40,283 nt of DNA from Cellulomonas rhizosphaerae (GCF_003470205.1 NZ_QWKP01000206.1:1-40283), one strand, 5' to 3'; counted from the first letter of the stretch, positions 1 to 8,738 are shown. Made by a program: numbers and translations. The notes: a model not told the origin generated them from the letters alone.

Positions 1-22
1 CGCGGTGTGGACTCACACCGCG
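1..22. other. Perfect short inverted repeat upstream of aroC
   Basis: Arms CGCGGTGTG (1-9) and CACACCGCG (14-22) form a 9-bp stem with a 4-base loop. No T-run follows, so it is either a weak terminator of an upstream gene outside the window or part of the aroC leader. An AAAGGA ribosome-binding site lies downstream at 41-46. Confidence 0.4.
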
Positions 23-53
23 GGCGCCCGCACTCGCATGAAAGGATGGCGCC

Positions 54-1241
54 ATGCTGCGGTGGTTGACGTCGGGTGAGTCGCACGGTCCGGCGTTGGT
101 CGGTGTTCTCGAGGGGCTGCCGGCCGGAGTCGAGCTCGTGACGCGCGATCTCCAGGACGCTCTCGCGCGTCGGCGGCTCGGCTATGGGCGCGGTGCGCGC
201 ATGAAGTTCGAGCAGGACGAGGTCCGGGTGCTGGGCGGGCTGCGGCACGGCGTGACCCAGGGCGGGCCGCTCGCCATCGAGATCGGCAACACCGAGTGGC
301 CCAAGTGGGTCGAGGTCATGTCTGCGGACCCGCTCGACGACTCCGCAGTTCTGCAGCGCGCTCGCAACGCACCGCTCACCCGGCCACGACCCGGCCACGC
401 CGACCTCGTCGGCATGCGCAAGTACGGCTTCGACGACGCGCGCCCTGTGCTCGAGCGTGCCTCGGCCCGTGAGACTGCGACCCGGGTAGCGCTGGGTACT
501 GTCGCTGCGCACTTCCTGGAGCAGGCGGCGGGCATCCGACTCGTCTCGCACGTCGTCGGCATCGGTCCCGTGAGCGTCCCCGACGACGCAACGCTGCCGA
601 CTCCCGACGACGTGGCGCTGCTGGACGCCGATCCGGTGCGCTGCCTGCACGCGGACAGTGCTGCGGCGATGGTCGAGGAGATCGACGAGTGCCACAAGGA
701 GGGGGACACCCTCGGCGGTGTGGTCGAGGTGCTCGCGTACGACGTGCCGTCCGGCCTCGGCTCCTACGTTCATGGCGATCGCCGCCTCGACGCGCGCCTC
801 GCCGGCGCGCTCATGGGGATCCAGGCGATCAAGGGCGTCGAGGTCGGTGACGGGTTCCGTACGGCGACTCGCCGCGGCTCCCAGGCGCACGACGAGATCG
901 ACCGCGTGGACGGTCGCGTGCGGCGACGTTCGAACCGAGCCGGAGGGCTCGAGGGCGGCATGACGAACGGTGAGATCCTGCGCGTTCGCGCAGCGATGAA
1001 GCCGATCTCCACCGTGCCTCGCGCCCTCGCGACGATCGACACGAGCACGGGCGAGGCGACCAAGGCCCAGCACCAGCGGTCCGACGTGTGCGCCGTCCCG
1101 CCTGCGGCCGTGGTGGCTGAGGCGATGGTCGCCCTGGTGCTCGCCGACGCACTGATCGAGAAGACGGGTGGCGACTCCGTGCTCGAGGTCCGGCGCAACC
1201 TCGAGGCCTACGTCGCCGCGATCCCCGAGCTCTTGCGGTAA
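54..1241 (+). CDS. aroC: Chorismate synthase
   Basis: This enzyme makes chorismate from 5-enolpyruvylshikimate-3-phosphate, the last shikimate-pathway step, and needs reduced FMN. The 395-residue product has the usual full length. Family signatures are visible: [10 protein letters not shown] at residues 8-17, an [11 protein letters not shown] block near residue 138, and the [14 protein letters not shown] block near residues 294-307. The ATG at 54 has an AAAGGA site 7 bases upstream. It is followed by a strong terminator and a convergent unrelated gene. That separates it from aroK and aroB, which in many actinobacteria come directly after aroC. Confidence 0.97.
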   Translation: MLRWLTSGESHGPALVGVLEGLPAGVELVTRDLQDALARRRLGYGRGARMKFEQDEVRVLGGLRHGVTQGGPLAIEIGNTEWPKWVEVMSADPLDDSAVLQRARNAPLTRPRPGHADLVGMRKYGFDDARPVLERASARETATRVALGTVAAHFLEQAAGIRLVSHVVGIGPVSVPDDATLPTPDDVALLDADPVRCLHADSAAAMVEEIDECHKEGDTLGGVVEVLAYDVPSGLGSYVHGDRRLDARLAGALMGIQAIKGVEVGDGFRTATRRGSQAHDEIDRVDGRVRRRSNRAGGLEGGMTNGEILRVRAAMKPISTVPRALATIDTSTGEATKAQHQRSDVCAVPPAAVVAEAMVALVLADALIEKTGGDSVLEVRRNLEAYVAAIPELLR

Positions 1242-1253
1242 GTCCGAAGGCTT

Positions 1254-1293
1254 GTGAAGAAGGCCGGTCCCTCCAGGGACCGGCCTTCTTCAC
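1254..1293. terminator. Bidirectional intrinsic terminator between aroC and the FnIII gene
   Basis: Arms 1254-1271 and 1276-1293 form a perfect 18-bp stem with a 4-base TCCA loop. The outer part is AGAAGG/CCTTCT, so each strand ends in a pyrimidine-rich CTTCTT stretch. It sits between convergent stop codons (1241 on plus, 1323 on minus) and can serve both genes. Confidence 0.9.
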
Positions 1294-1322
1294 ATCAAGG
1301 TGAGTCGTGCGAAACCGCGAGG

Positions 1323-4300
1323 TCAGCGGGCGACCACCTTGACGACCCCGCTGGCGGGGCTGCTCCCGAGGTTGCTGCGGGCGATGACGCGGAAGAAGTA
1401 CTTCTTGCCCTTGGTCGCCTTGGTCCACGTGTAGCTCGTCGCCGACGACTTCGCCGTGGTGAGCGTCTTCCACGACTTTCCGGTCGTGGAGTACTGCACC
1501 TGGTAGCCGGAGATCGTCGAGCCGTTGGTGGTCGACTTCGTCCAGGCCACCTTGATCTTCTTCGAACCCGTCGCCGTCGCCTTGACGCCTCGCGGGGCGG
1601 CGGGCTTCGTCGCGGGCACGAAGGACACGGCCGTCGACGCGGTACCCGTGCCGAGCGCGGACCTGGCGGAGACGCGCACCTGGTACGACGTGCCGTTCGT
1701 CAGTCCGGTGAGGGTCACCTTGACGGTGGTCGCGCTCGTCGCGCGCGTCGCCCAGGGACCCCACGTGCCCTTCTTCGGGTCCTTCGCGCGGTACTCGAGG
1801 GCGTAGCCCGAGATCGCCGCCCCTCCGTTGGACGAAGGCGCCGTCCACGACACCAGAGCCGTGCGGTCGCCTCGCGTTGCCTTGACGGAACGAGGTGCAC
1901 TCGGCAGCGCGAGGGTCGCGGTGCTCAGGGTCGCGGCGGGCCCGGTGCCCACCGCGTTCACGGCAGCGACACTGACGGCGTACGACGAGCTCGAGGCGAG
2001 GCCGCTCACGGTCACCGAGGTGCCCGTCGAAGCGAGTGCGGACGAGACCGTGACCCATGCGCCCGAGCCCTTGCGGTACTTGACCGCGTACCCGGTGACG
2101 GCAGATCCGCCGGTCGAGCTCGAGCTCAGAGCCCTCCACGACACCTTCAGGGAGTTGGTCGTCGCTGTCGCGGCGAGGCTCGTGACCGCCGCCTTCGGAG
2201 CGCCCGGCGTTGTGGCCGAGCGGACAGCCGACCACGCACTGCCGCCCTCGGCGTTGTAGGCCTGGAGCTGGAACTCGTAGGTGGTGTCGACCGCGAGACC
2301 GGTGAGCGTGCGGGACTCCACACCGGCCTCGACGTTCAGCACTGTCCAGGCCGTCTCGGCGCCCGTGGGATTCGACGCGCGGTAGGCGAGTCGGAACGCG
2401 GGCGCGTCGGCCGAGCCGCGGTTCGCCCCGGCGGGTGTGACCCACTCGACCGCGGCCTGCGTCCCGATGATGCTCACCTTCGAGATCGTGACTCCGGCGG
2501 GCGGGTTCACGACGCTGAACGTGCCGAAGGTCGAACGTCCGAGCTTGACGCGCGTCGAGCTCGTGTTGGTCTTCTCGGGTACGGCCGTGACCTGCCAGTA
2601 GTAGGTCGTGCCGTAGTTGAGCGTCGAGGGGATGGCGTACGAGGTGCTCGTCGTCTCCGCGGCGGTCGCTGAGTCGAGCGACCCCGGCGCGGTGGCGTAC
2701 TGGACGAGGTAGCGCGAGGCGCCGGGCACGGCCGCCCAGTCGAGCACGCGGTCGGCGCTCGTCAGGACCGCGCCGTCGGGCGTCGCCAGCGCGGGCGCGG
2801 GTGCCGCCACAGTGAAGGTGCCCACGGCCGACTCGAGGGACAGGTACCCGCTGTTGTCGTAGGAGGACACGATCCACTCGTACGTACCGTCGTCCAGGTC
2901 TCGCACCGCGGCGGCGGTCTGGGTCACCTGCGTCGGGCTCGTGGGCCAGGCGCTTCCCACGGCCCGGACCTTGACGCCGTACTTGGCGGCAGCTGTGGTC
3001 CCTGTCCAGGAGAGCGTGGCGGACGTCCCGTCGACCTGAGCGCTGAGGGCCGTGGGGGCCGGCGCCGCGACGGTGAAGGGGACGTTCTCGGTGTAGTTCC
3101 CCGCGTTGCCGAGCGCATCGAGGGCCGCCACCTTGAAGTAGTAGCTTCCCGGTGCCAGGGGCTTCTGGGCGGCGTCGAGAGTCTTGGCCACGTAGGTCGG
3201 GTACTCGACCTTGATCGTGCCCTTCGAGGTCAGCGAGGAGTCGAGGACGGTCACGGCGTAGCCACGGCTGCCGCCGTCCGCCGGCGCGGAGGAGGCCTGG
3301 GGGCGCCACGCGAACACCACCGAGCCGTCGGACGCGGTCGTCGTCGGCGAGACACCGGTGAAGTCGATGCGTGTGCTGCTCTTCTGCCAGAAGGCTCCGG
3401 ACGTGTAGGTCGAGCCCACGGGCGTCGTGTACTCGGAGAAGGAGTCGTTCATCGAGATGCCGCGGACCTGCCAGCAGTACTCGCCCGACGTCTCGTCGTC
3501 GAAGACACCGTTGATGCGCAGGCGCGTCTGCATCGTGTACTGGGTCGTGACCAGGACGCTGCAGTCGTAGTCGTGGTACACGGCGACCTGGTAGGCGTTC
3601 GCGCCCGCGACCGGGGACCACGTCATGAGCGGGGCCGGCTTGCCGAGCGTGGTCGACGCCTCTGTCGACCACGCCGCGGTGTCGACCGCGGCCGTGGCCG
3701 CCGTGCCGACGCGTGCCGATCCGACCGTGAAGTAGCGCTTGCGGCTCGTGTCACCGTTGTCCACGTCCGACCACAGGGACTCCTGCGAACCCGCGGGGGT
3801 AGCGGCCTGGATCGTCGTGGTCGCGCTGCCCGAGTAGTCGATGGCGCGCACGCGCCACTCGTAGAGGCCGCCGGCGTCCATGCGTTGCGCGCGGTTGGAG
3901 TTCCACAGGCAGGCGGCGTCGCCGTCGAGTGCTGCGCCGTCGTTCGCGCCCTCGACGACCTTCGCGACGATCGTCGCCGACGTCGAGGCAGTGCGGCAGT
4001 ACAAGGTCTTGCGAGTGTCCTCGGAGCTGCTGAGGACGGGGATGGCCTCGACCTCGTAGAGGGTGGCCCTCGGGACGGGGGCCCACGTGAGCAGCAGCTC
4101 GTCCAGAGCCACGGTCGTGGGGTTCTGGATCTGCGTCGAACCGAACGTCGGCTGCGGGTACGTCTTGCTGAACGAGGTCGCGCTCGTCGTCGCGGCCGTC
4201 TGCCCACCCCACGCCTTGCGGAACTCGACCGCGCTCGAGGGCTGCCCCGGGTTGCCCGCCGGGTCGTAGGCGGTGACCTGCCACCAGTAGTTGCCGTCGA

Positions 4301-5249
4301 CGAGCTGCACGAGCGGCACGTAGGTGGTGCTCGTGGACTCCGCGGAGATCTTGGTCGTCGTGACGACGCCTGTCGCGTCGTCGACCGCCTGCCCGATGAC
4401 GATGACGTACTTCGTGGCGCCGGCCACGGGGGTCCAGGTGAACTTGAGATCGCTCTGGATCGTGGACGTGCCCACCGGTGACACCAGGGTCGGGGCGGAG
4501 CTTGCCGCGGTCCACCGGACGGTGAACGTCCCCGGCTCGGCCTGTGCGGGCCCGGTCACCGTGCTCGTGCTGGTCGCCGTGACCGGGCTGCCGAACACCG
4601 CCTGGACCTTCCAGTACCACTGCACCGGCGCGCCGGATGACGTCCTCGCCAACGGAGCCGGGGGTGCGTACGCGGTTCCGGTGAGCCCTGTGACAACGGT
4701 CGTCGGGCTGCCCGAGGGCCAGCTGGGGTCCGACGTGTACGTCAGGGTGTAGGACACCGCGCCGGGGACCGGCGTCCAGCGGAATGCCACCGCGCTCGGG
4801 TAGTCGACCGTCGCCCCCTGAACGGGAGAGAGGAGCTCGGGTGTGCCTGCCGCGGCGACCTCGACGGTCTGGGGGGCCGAGTAGTCACCTCGCGAAGCGG
4901 CCGTCGTCCCGGAGGAGTGCGCCGCGACGCGCCAGTAGAGCCCGCGCGCCTCGCTCGCGCCGAGCGTGCGCTCCGGGATCCAGGTGCGAGCCGTCGTCGT
5001 CCGCGTGGCGATGATGTTCGACGTCGCGAACTGGTCGTCGGTGGCGACCTCGATCGTGTACCCGGTCGCGCCGTCGACTCCCGACCACCTGAACTGCAGG
5101 TCGCCGTCCATCACACGGGTCGACAAGCTCTCGGGGGCAGCGAGCACGGCGGTCGTGGCCGCCGTCGCCGGCGCGACGAACGACACGGCGCTCCCCACCA
5201 CGATCATGGAGGCCGCCACGATGGCCGCAGCCGTTCTGCGCAGGATCAC
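1323..5249 (-). CDS. Large secreted multi-module fibronectin type III protein
   Basis: The product has about 1308 residues. It opens with a Sec-type signal peptide: basic ILRRTAAA, a hydrophobic stretch with MIVVGSAVSFVA, then a PATAA cleavage region. About 12 FnIII-like modules of 80-110 residues follow. The first eight end in YW.V.A-type strands (such as LYWRVAA, WYWKVQA, YWWQVTA). The last four are classical FnIII repeats joined by TPGAPKA- and TKPAAPRG-like linkers. No LPXTG motif, transmembrane anchor or catalytic domain is recognisable, so it is probably released or loosely wall-bound. I chose the GTG at 5249, four bases after GGAGG, over the in-frame GTG at 5264, which would place that site inside the gene. 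It interrupts the aro cluster. Its ligand and role are unknown. Confidence 0.85.
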   Translation of the reverse strand: MILRRTAAAIVAASMIVVGSAVSFVAPATAATTAVLAAPESLSTRVMDGDLQFRWSGVDGATGYTIEVATDDQFATSNIIATRTTTARTWIPERTLGASEARGLYWRVAAHSSGTTAASRGDYSAPQTVEVAAAGTPELLSPVQGATVDYPSAVAFRWTPVPGAVSYTLTYTSDPSWPSGSPTTVVTGLTGTAYAPPAPLARTSSGAPVQWYWKVQAVFGSPVTATSTSTVTGPAQAEPGTFTVRWTAASSAPTLVSPVGTSTIQSDLKFTWTPVAGATKYVIVIGQAVDDATGVVTTTKISAESTSTTYVPLVQLVDGNYWWQVTAYDPAGNPGQPSSAVEFRKAWGGQTAATTSATSFSKTYPQPTFGSTQIQNPTTVALDELLLTWAPVPRATLYEVEAIPVLSSSEDTRKTLYCRTASTSATIVAKVVEGANDGAALDGDAACLWNSNRAQRMDAGGLYEWRVRAIDYSGSATTTIQAATPAGSQESLWSDVDNGDTSRKRYFTVGSARVGTAATAAVDTAAWSTEASTTLGKPAPLMTWSPVAGANAYQVAVYHDYDCSVLVTTQYTMQTRLRINGVFDDETSGEYCWQVRGISMNDSFSEYTTPVGSTYTSGAFWQKSSTRIDFTGVSPTTTASDGSVVFAWRPQASSAPADGGSRGYAVTVLDSSLTSKGTIKVEYPTYVAKTLDAAQKPLAPGSYYFKVAALDALGNAGNYTENVPFTVAAPAPTALSAQVDGTSATLSWTGTTAAAKYGVKVRAVGSAWPTSPTQVTQTAAAVRDLDDGTYEWIVSSYDNSGYLSLESAVGTFTVAAPAPALATPDGAVLTSADRVLDWAAVPGASRYLVQYATAPGSLDSATAAETTSTSYAIPSTLNYGTTYYWQVTAVPEKTNTSSTRVKLGRSTFGTFSVVNPPAGVTISKVSIIGTQAAVEWVTPAGANRGSADAPAFRLAYRASNPTGAETAWTVLNVEAGVESRTLTGLAVDTTYEFQLQAYNAEGGSAWSAVRSATTPGAPKAAVTSLAATATTNSLKVSWRALSSSSTGGSAVTGYAVKYRKGSGAWVTVSSALASTGTSVTVSGLASSSSYAVSVAAVNAVGTGPAATLSTATLALPSAPRSVKATRGDRTALVSWTAPSSNGGAAISGYALEYRAKDPKKGTWGPWATRATSATTVKVTLTGLTNGTSYQVRVSARSALGTGTASTAVSFVPATKPAAPRGVKATATGSKKIKVAWTKSTTNGSTISGYQVQYSTTGKSWKTLTTAKSSATSYTWTKATKGKKYFFRVIARSNLGSSPASGVVKVVAR

Positions 5250-5426
5250 GATGCCTCCAGGCACGCTCGGAACAGGGTTCGTCGGCTCATCGGCACGCGG
5301 GTCGGTCGGGGTGAGGCCCGGTCATGATCGAGCCAGACGTTCACCCGTCTGGCGGCAGTGGGTCCCGCCAGTCATCTGCCGGGACAGACCCGGGGTGGGC
5401 CTGTCGGCTGGGTTAGTCTCGCGCTC
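5250..5426. promoter_or_regulatory. Divergent control region between FnIII gene and aroK
   Basis: The spacer holds a perfect 8-bp inverted repeat, GCCAGACG (5332-5339) and CGTCTGGC (5346-5353), with a 6-base loop. A second, 6-bp repeat is GTCCCG (5362-5367) with CGGGAC (5380-5385). A TAGTCT -10 box at 5414-5419 lies seven bases before the aroK GTG, suggesting a leaderless aroK mRNA. No clear promoter for the FnIII gene was found. The hairpins may be operators or leader structures; that role is inferred. Confidence 0.5.
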
Positions 5427-5993
5427 GTGCCGCTCTCCGACCGCCCAGGACCACGCATCGTTCTCATCGGCCCGCCCGGCGCAGGGAAGACGACCGTCGG
5501 TGGAGCTCTCGCGGAACGGTGGCAGCTCGCGCTCCGTGACACGGACAGTGACGTCAAGGCGGTGGCGGGCAAGGCCATCGCCGAGATCTTCGTCGACGAC
5601 GGCGAGCCCCACTTCCGCGCGCTCGAGCACGAGGCCGTCAGCGCAGCCCTGCAGCAGCACGACGGCGTCCTGGCCCTCGGCGGCGGCGCGATCCTCGACG
5701 AGCGCACCCAGGGCGCGCTGGCGGCCTACGCAGAGAACGGCGGCGTGATCGTCTTCCTCGACGTCACCCTCACGCACGCGGCCCCGCGGGTCGGCTTCAA
5801 CCAGTCCCGCCCGCTGCTGCTCGGCAACCCGCGCGCGCAGTGGCAGGCGCTCATGGAGGCCCGGCGGCCGGTCTACGAGCGCCTCGCCACGATCACGGTC
5901 CTGACCGACCACCTGCGCCCGGCCGACGTGGCCGAGCACATCGAGACCGAGCTGGCCGCGCTGCGGCAGGCAGCCGTGGAGGACGAGGCATGA
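5427..5993 (+). CDS. aroK: Shikimate kinase
   Basis: It phosphorylates shikimate with ATP. The 188-residue product has a Walker A loop, GPPGAGKTT, at residues 15-23, the substrate-binding RDTDSD motif at 37-42, and a GGGA motif in VLALGGGAIL. The GTG at 5427 is chosen because the protein then begins just before the first strand of the kinase fold and a -10 box sits seven bases upstream. A longer in-frame opening at 5358 would add 23 residues that are not kinase-like. The gene overlaps aroB by four bases (ATGA), so the two are translationally coupled. Confidence 0.93.
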   Translation: MPLSDRPGPRIVLIGPPGAGKTTVGGALAERWQLALRDTDSDVKAVAGKAIAEIFVDDGEPHFRALEHEAVSAALQQHDGVLALGGGAILDERTQGALAAYAENGGVIVFLDVTLTHAAPRVGFNQSRPLLLGNPRAQWQALMEARRPVYERLATITVLTDHLRPADVAEHIETELAALRQAAVEDEA

Positions 5994-7102
5994 CGACGAC
6001 GGTCACCGTGGACGGCGCCCAGCCGTACGACGTCCTCATCGGGCACCACCTGCTCGGCGAGCTCCCGGCGATGATCGGGCGGGACGCCAAGCGCGTGCTC
6101 GTCGTGCATCCGGCAGCCCTCGCGACGACGGCCGACATCGTCATCGAGGACCTCCGCGCCGCGGGCTACGAGGCGTTCGGCGCCGAGGTGCCCGATGCCG
6201 AGGAGGCCAAGACCGCGCAGGTCACCGCGTTCCTGTGGGGCGTGCTCGGGCAGGCGGACTTCACGCGCAGCGACGCGGTGGTCGCCGTGGGCGGCGGCGC
6301 GACGACCGACCTCGGCGGGTTCGTCGCCGCGACGTGGCTGCGGGGGATCAAGGTCGTGCAGGTCCCGACGACGCTGCTCGCGATGGTCGACGCGGCCGTC
6401 GGGGGCAAGACCGGGATCAACACGGCCGAGGGCAAGAACCTCGTCGGCTCGTTCCACCCGCCGGCGGGCGTCCTGTGCGACCTGGCCGCGCTGGCCTCGA
6501 TGCCGAAGCACGACTTCGTCGCGGGCCTGGCCGAGGTCGTGAAGTGCGGTTTCATCGCCGACCCGCAGATCCTCGAGCTCGTCGAGGCGAACGTCGAGGT
6601 CCTCACGGACCCGGTCGCAGCCTCGACCTCACCGGTGCTCGCCGAGCTCGTCGAGCGGGCCGTCGCCGTCAAGGCACGGGTCGTCGGCGAGGACCTCAAG
6701 GAGGCCGGCCTGCGCGAGATCCTCAACTACGGGCACACCTTCGCGCACGCGATCGAGAACGTCGAGCGCTACCAGTGGCGGCACGGCGCCGCGGTCTCCG
6801 TGGGCATGGTCTACGTCGCCGAGCTCGCGCGGCTGGCGGGGCGGCTGCCCGACGAGGTCGTCGACCGGCACCGCTCGATCCTCACCTCCCTCGGGCTGCC
6901 CGTGACGTACCGGAGCGACCGGTGGGAGCGGCTGCTGACCGCGATGCGTCGGGACAAGAAGACGCGCGGCGACCTGCTGCGGTTCGTGGTGCTCGAGGAC
7001 ATCGGCAAGCCCGTGCGGCTCGAGGGCCCGGACCCGACGCTGCTGGTCGCGGCGTACGCGGAGATCAGCCGCGACGAGACGTCCACGGCGATCGCGCTCT
7101 AG
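5990..7102 (+). CDS. aroB: 3-dehydroquinate synthase
   Basis: It converts DAHP to 3-dehydroquinate using NAD and a divalent metal. The 370-residue product has the NAD-binding GGGATTDLGGFVAATW segment near residues 98-113, the QVPTTLLAMVDAAVGGKTGIN block, and the metal-binding His-rich NYGHTFAHAIE motif near residue 246. The ATG overlaps the aroK stop, and GGAGG at 5978-5982 supplies the ribosome site. An in-frame upstream ATG at 5840 lies inside aroK and would add 50 arginine-rich residues, so it was rejected. Confidence 0.96.
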   Translation: MTTTVTVDGAQPYDVLIGHHLLGELPAMIGRDAKRVLVVHPAALATTADIVIEDLRAAGYEAFGAEVPDAEEAKTAQVTAFLWGVLGQADFTRSDAVVAVGGGATTDLGGFVAATWLRGIKVVQVPTTLLAMVDAAVGGKTGINTAEGKNLVGSFHPPAGVLCDLAALASMPKHDFVAGLAEVVKCGFIADPQILELVEANVEVLTDPVAASTSPVLAELVERAVAVKARVVGEDLKEAGLREILNYGHTFAHAIENVERYQWRHGAAVSVGMVYVAELARLAGRLPDEVVDRHRSILTSLGLPVTYRSDRWERLLTAMRRDKKTRGDLLRFVVLEDIGKPVRLEGPDPTLLVAAYAEISRDETSTAIAL

Positions 7103-7107
7103 GGGCC

Positions 7108-7113
7108 TATCGT
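7108..7113 (+). promoter_or_regulatory. -10 box for leaderless aroQ
   Basis: TATCGT lies seven bases before the aroQ ATG and six bases after the aroB stop. This is the spacing of the repeated TANNNT-start arrangement seen elsewhere in the window. It would give aroQ its own transcript besides read-through from aroB. Confidence 0.55.
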
Positions 7114-7120
7114 GGCGGCC

Positions 7121-7570
7121 ATGACGCGCGTGCTGGTGCTCAACGGCCCCAACCTCGGCCGGCTCGGTTCCCGGGAGCCGGAGGTGTACGGGTCGGCCAC
7201 GCACGCGGACCTGGTCACCTCGGTCAAGGGCTGGGCCGACGAGCAGGGGATCGACGCCGAGGTGCGGCAGACGGACGACGAGTCCGAGCTGGTCGGCTGG
7301 CTGCACGAGGCCGTCGACACGCGCGTCGACGTGGTCCTGAACCCTGCCGCCTTCACGCACTACTCCTACGCGCTGCGCGACGCGGCCGCGCAGGTGACGA
7401 AGTCGGGCCTGCGGCTCGTCGAGGTCCACATCACGAACCCGTACGCGCGCGAGTCGTTCCGCCACCTGTCGGTCATCGGGCCGGTGGCGACGGGCACGAT
7501 CGCCGGGTTCGGCCTGGACTCGTACCGGCTGGCCCTCGCGTCGCTCGCGCACAAGGCCCCATCGCTGTAG
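7121..7570 (+). CDS. aroQ: Type II 3-dehydroquinate dehydratase
   Basis: It removes water from 3-dehydroquinate to give 3-dehydroshikimate. The 149-residue size is typical of the small dodecameric type II enzymes. Visible motifs are [17 protein letters not shown] near the start (flexible lid with catalytic Arg and Tyr), [15 protein letters not shown] around residues 75-89 (catalytic His), and [15 protein letters not shown] (substrate binding). A GTG nine bases upstream could be used, but it overlaps the -10 box, so ATG 7121 is preferred. It closes the aro cluster and is followed by an unrelated AT-richer regulatory stretch. Confidence 0.95.
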   Translation: MTRVLVLNGPNLGRLGSREPEVYGSATHADLVTSVKGWADEQGIDAEVRQTDDESELVGWLHEAVDTRVDVVLNPAAFTHYSYALRDAAAQVTKSGLRLVEVHITNPYARESFRHLSVIGPVATGTIAGFGLDSYRLALASLAHKAPSL

Positions 7571-7575
7571 ATGGA

Positions 7576-7616
7576 TCAACAAGTCTGTTGACCTGTTTGG
7601 CGGTCAACAACGTTGA
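7576..7616. promoter_or_regulatory. Nested inverted-repeat operator upstream of the SatD-like gene
   Basis: Four half-sites of TCAAC(A)/TGTTGA type alternate in orientation: TCAACA 7576-7581, TGTTGA 7586-7591, TCAACA 7604-7609 and GTTGA 7612-7616. They make three overlapping palindromes, the central one with perfect 8-bp arms (TGTTGACC 7586-7593, GGTCAACA 7602-7609). A possible promoter lies downstream: TTGTGC 7621-7626, 17 bases, GATGAT 7644-7649, then six bases to the ATG. A further CTTGT/ACAAG repeat is at 7620-7639. The next gene has a helix-turn-helix, so autoregulation is likely but inferred. Confidence 0.7.
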
Positions 7617-7655
7617 GGACTTGTGCATGCGTCTACAAGGCTCGATGATTGTGCA

Positions 7656-8270
7656 ATGACCTATGTCATGACGATCGACCAGCGGGGCTCCCGCGTGCAC
7701 GGCGACCACGTCGACGCATTCCTCGTCGAGCTCGCCGCGCTCCTCGCGGACCGCGAGCACGGCGTCGTGCGCGGGTTCGAGCGAGCCGTGGGCGACGAGG
7801 TCCAGGGCGTCCTGGACGATCCCGACCTCGTCGTCGACATCGCGCTGACGGTCAGCCGCGGCGGAGGGTGGTCCGTCGGGATCGGGGCGGGCCCCGTCGA
7901 CGAGCCCCTGCCGGAGTCGGTCCGTGCCGGGTCCGGCACGGCGTTCATCCTGGCGCGCACCGCCGTCGAGGCGGCCAAGAGCCGCAGCCGCTCGGTGTCG
8001 CTGGCCGTGCGGGGCATCGACGACGGCGCCGGCCGCGACGCGGAGGCCGTGCTCGTCCTGGCCGCAGCCGCGGCCGCTCGAAGGTCGCCCGCGGGCTGGG
8101 AGGTCGTCGACGCGATGACCGAGCCCGGCGTGCGCCAGGAGGACGTCGCGACGCGGCTCGGCGTCTCGCAGCAGGCCGTCAGCCAGCGCCTGCGCGCCGC
8201 GCTGTGGGCCGAGGAGAGCGCCGCACGCAGCGCGGCGGCGCGGCTGCTGAGGATCGCTGCGGGGGAGTAG
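7656..8270 (+). CDS. SatD-like family protein with C-terminal helix-turn-helix
   Basis: The 204-residue product resembles actinobacterial proteins annotated as SatD family, whose biochemical role is not known to me. An N-terminal alpha/beta part begins MTYVMTIDQRGS and contains the conserved-looking blocks VGDEVQGVLDD and GWSVGIGAGPV. The C-terminal 50 residues hold a helix-turn-helix, VRQEDVATRLGVSQQAVSQRL, like those of sigma-factor region 4 or LuxR-type regulators. The likely start is ATG 7656, six bases after a -10-like GATGAT; ATG 7668 is an alternative. A 41-base palindromic operator lies upstream and a small membrane protein follows. I infer an autoregulated regulator-membrane pair. 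Confidence 0.75.
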   Translation: MTYVMTIDQRGSRVHGDHVDAFLVELAALLADREHGVVRGFERAVGDEVQGVLDDPDLVVDIALTVSRGGGWSVGIGAGPVDEPLPESVRAGSGTAFILARTAVEAAKSRSRSVSLAVRGIDDGAGRDAEAVLVLAAAAAARRSPAGWEVVDAMTEPGVRQEDVATRLGVSQQAVSQRLRAALWAEESAARSAAARLLRIAAGE

Positions 8271-8339
8271 GAGAGTGTCGGATGGACCGATGCGTCCCGT
8301 TCCGCCACGATCGAGGCCGGACCACCCACAAGGAGCCCC

Positions 8340-8717
8340 GTGCACGTCGCCGTCGTGATCGCCGCCCTGCTCGTCTCCGCCGCGGGCGGATGGCTCGTCG
8401 TGATGGGGGTGCTGCGCCTGGCGTCGCGGTCCGGGGACGCGGGCGCGCCCGCCGCAGACGGTCCGCAGGGTCCGCAGGCGATCGCCTCGCTGCGCGGCGG
8501 CACGTGGATCGGCATCCTCGAGCGGCTCGCGGTGACGATGTGCGTGCTGGTTGACGAGTCGGCGGGCATCGCGGTCGTCGTCGCGGTCAAGGGCCTGGGC
8601 CGCTTCCCCGAGCTGCGCGAGAACCCCGGCGCCTCGGAGCGGTTCGTCATCGGCACGCTGGCCTCGCTCGTCTGGAGCGCCGCGATCGGCGTCGGCGCCC
8701 GGGCTCTGCTCACCTGA
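8340..8717 (+). CDS. Small conserved membrane protein, unknown function
   Basis: The 125-residue protein has an N-terminal transmembrane helix (residues 2-27), a Gly/Ala/Pro-rich loop, a central amphipathic-to-hydrophobic stretch ([14 protein letters not shown] and [15 protein letters not shown], residues 60-88), and a final hydrophobic segment ([18 protein letters not shown]). The GTG has a good AAGGAG site at 8330-8335. It follows the SatD-like gene by 69 bases in the same direction, and I recall similar pairs in other actinobacteria. No catalytic motif is visible. A role sensed or controlled by its HTH neighbour is only inference. Confidence 0.7.
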   Translation: MHVAVVIAALLVSAAGGWLVVMGVLRLASRSGDAGAPAADGPQGPQAIASLRGGTWIGILERLAVTMCVLVDESAGIAVVVAVKGLGRFPELRENPGASERFVIGTLASLVWSAAIGVGARALLT

Positions 8718-8732
8718 GCGAGTGCGGGCAGG

Positions 8733-8738
8733 TACGAT
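8733..8738 (+). promoter_or_regulatory. -10 box for the efp-nusB transcript
   Basis: TACGAT, just after the end of the small membrane gene, fits the TANNNT consensus. It would place the transcript start near 8745, giving efp a leader of about 70 bases. No convincing -35 element is visible. Confidence 0.45.

Noticed and set aside
829-3672. Long minus-strand frame spanning the aroC terminator and the FnIII gene
   Set aside because: It is a shifted frame of the FnIII gene and crosses the terminator; the translation has no recognisable fold.
5840-5989. Earlier in-frame ATG for aroB
   Set aside because: It lies inside aroK and would add a basic low-complexity segment; the ATGA overlap at 5990 with GGAGG upstream is better.
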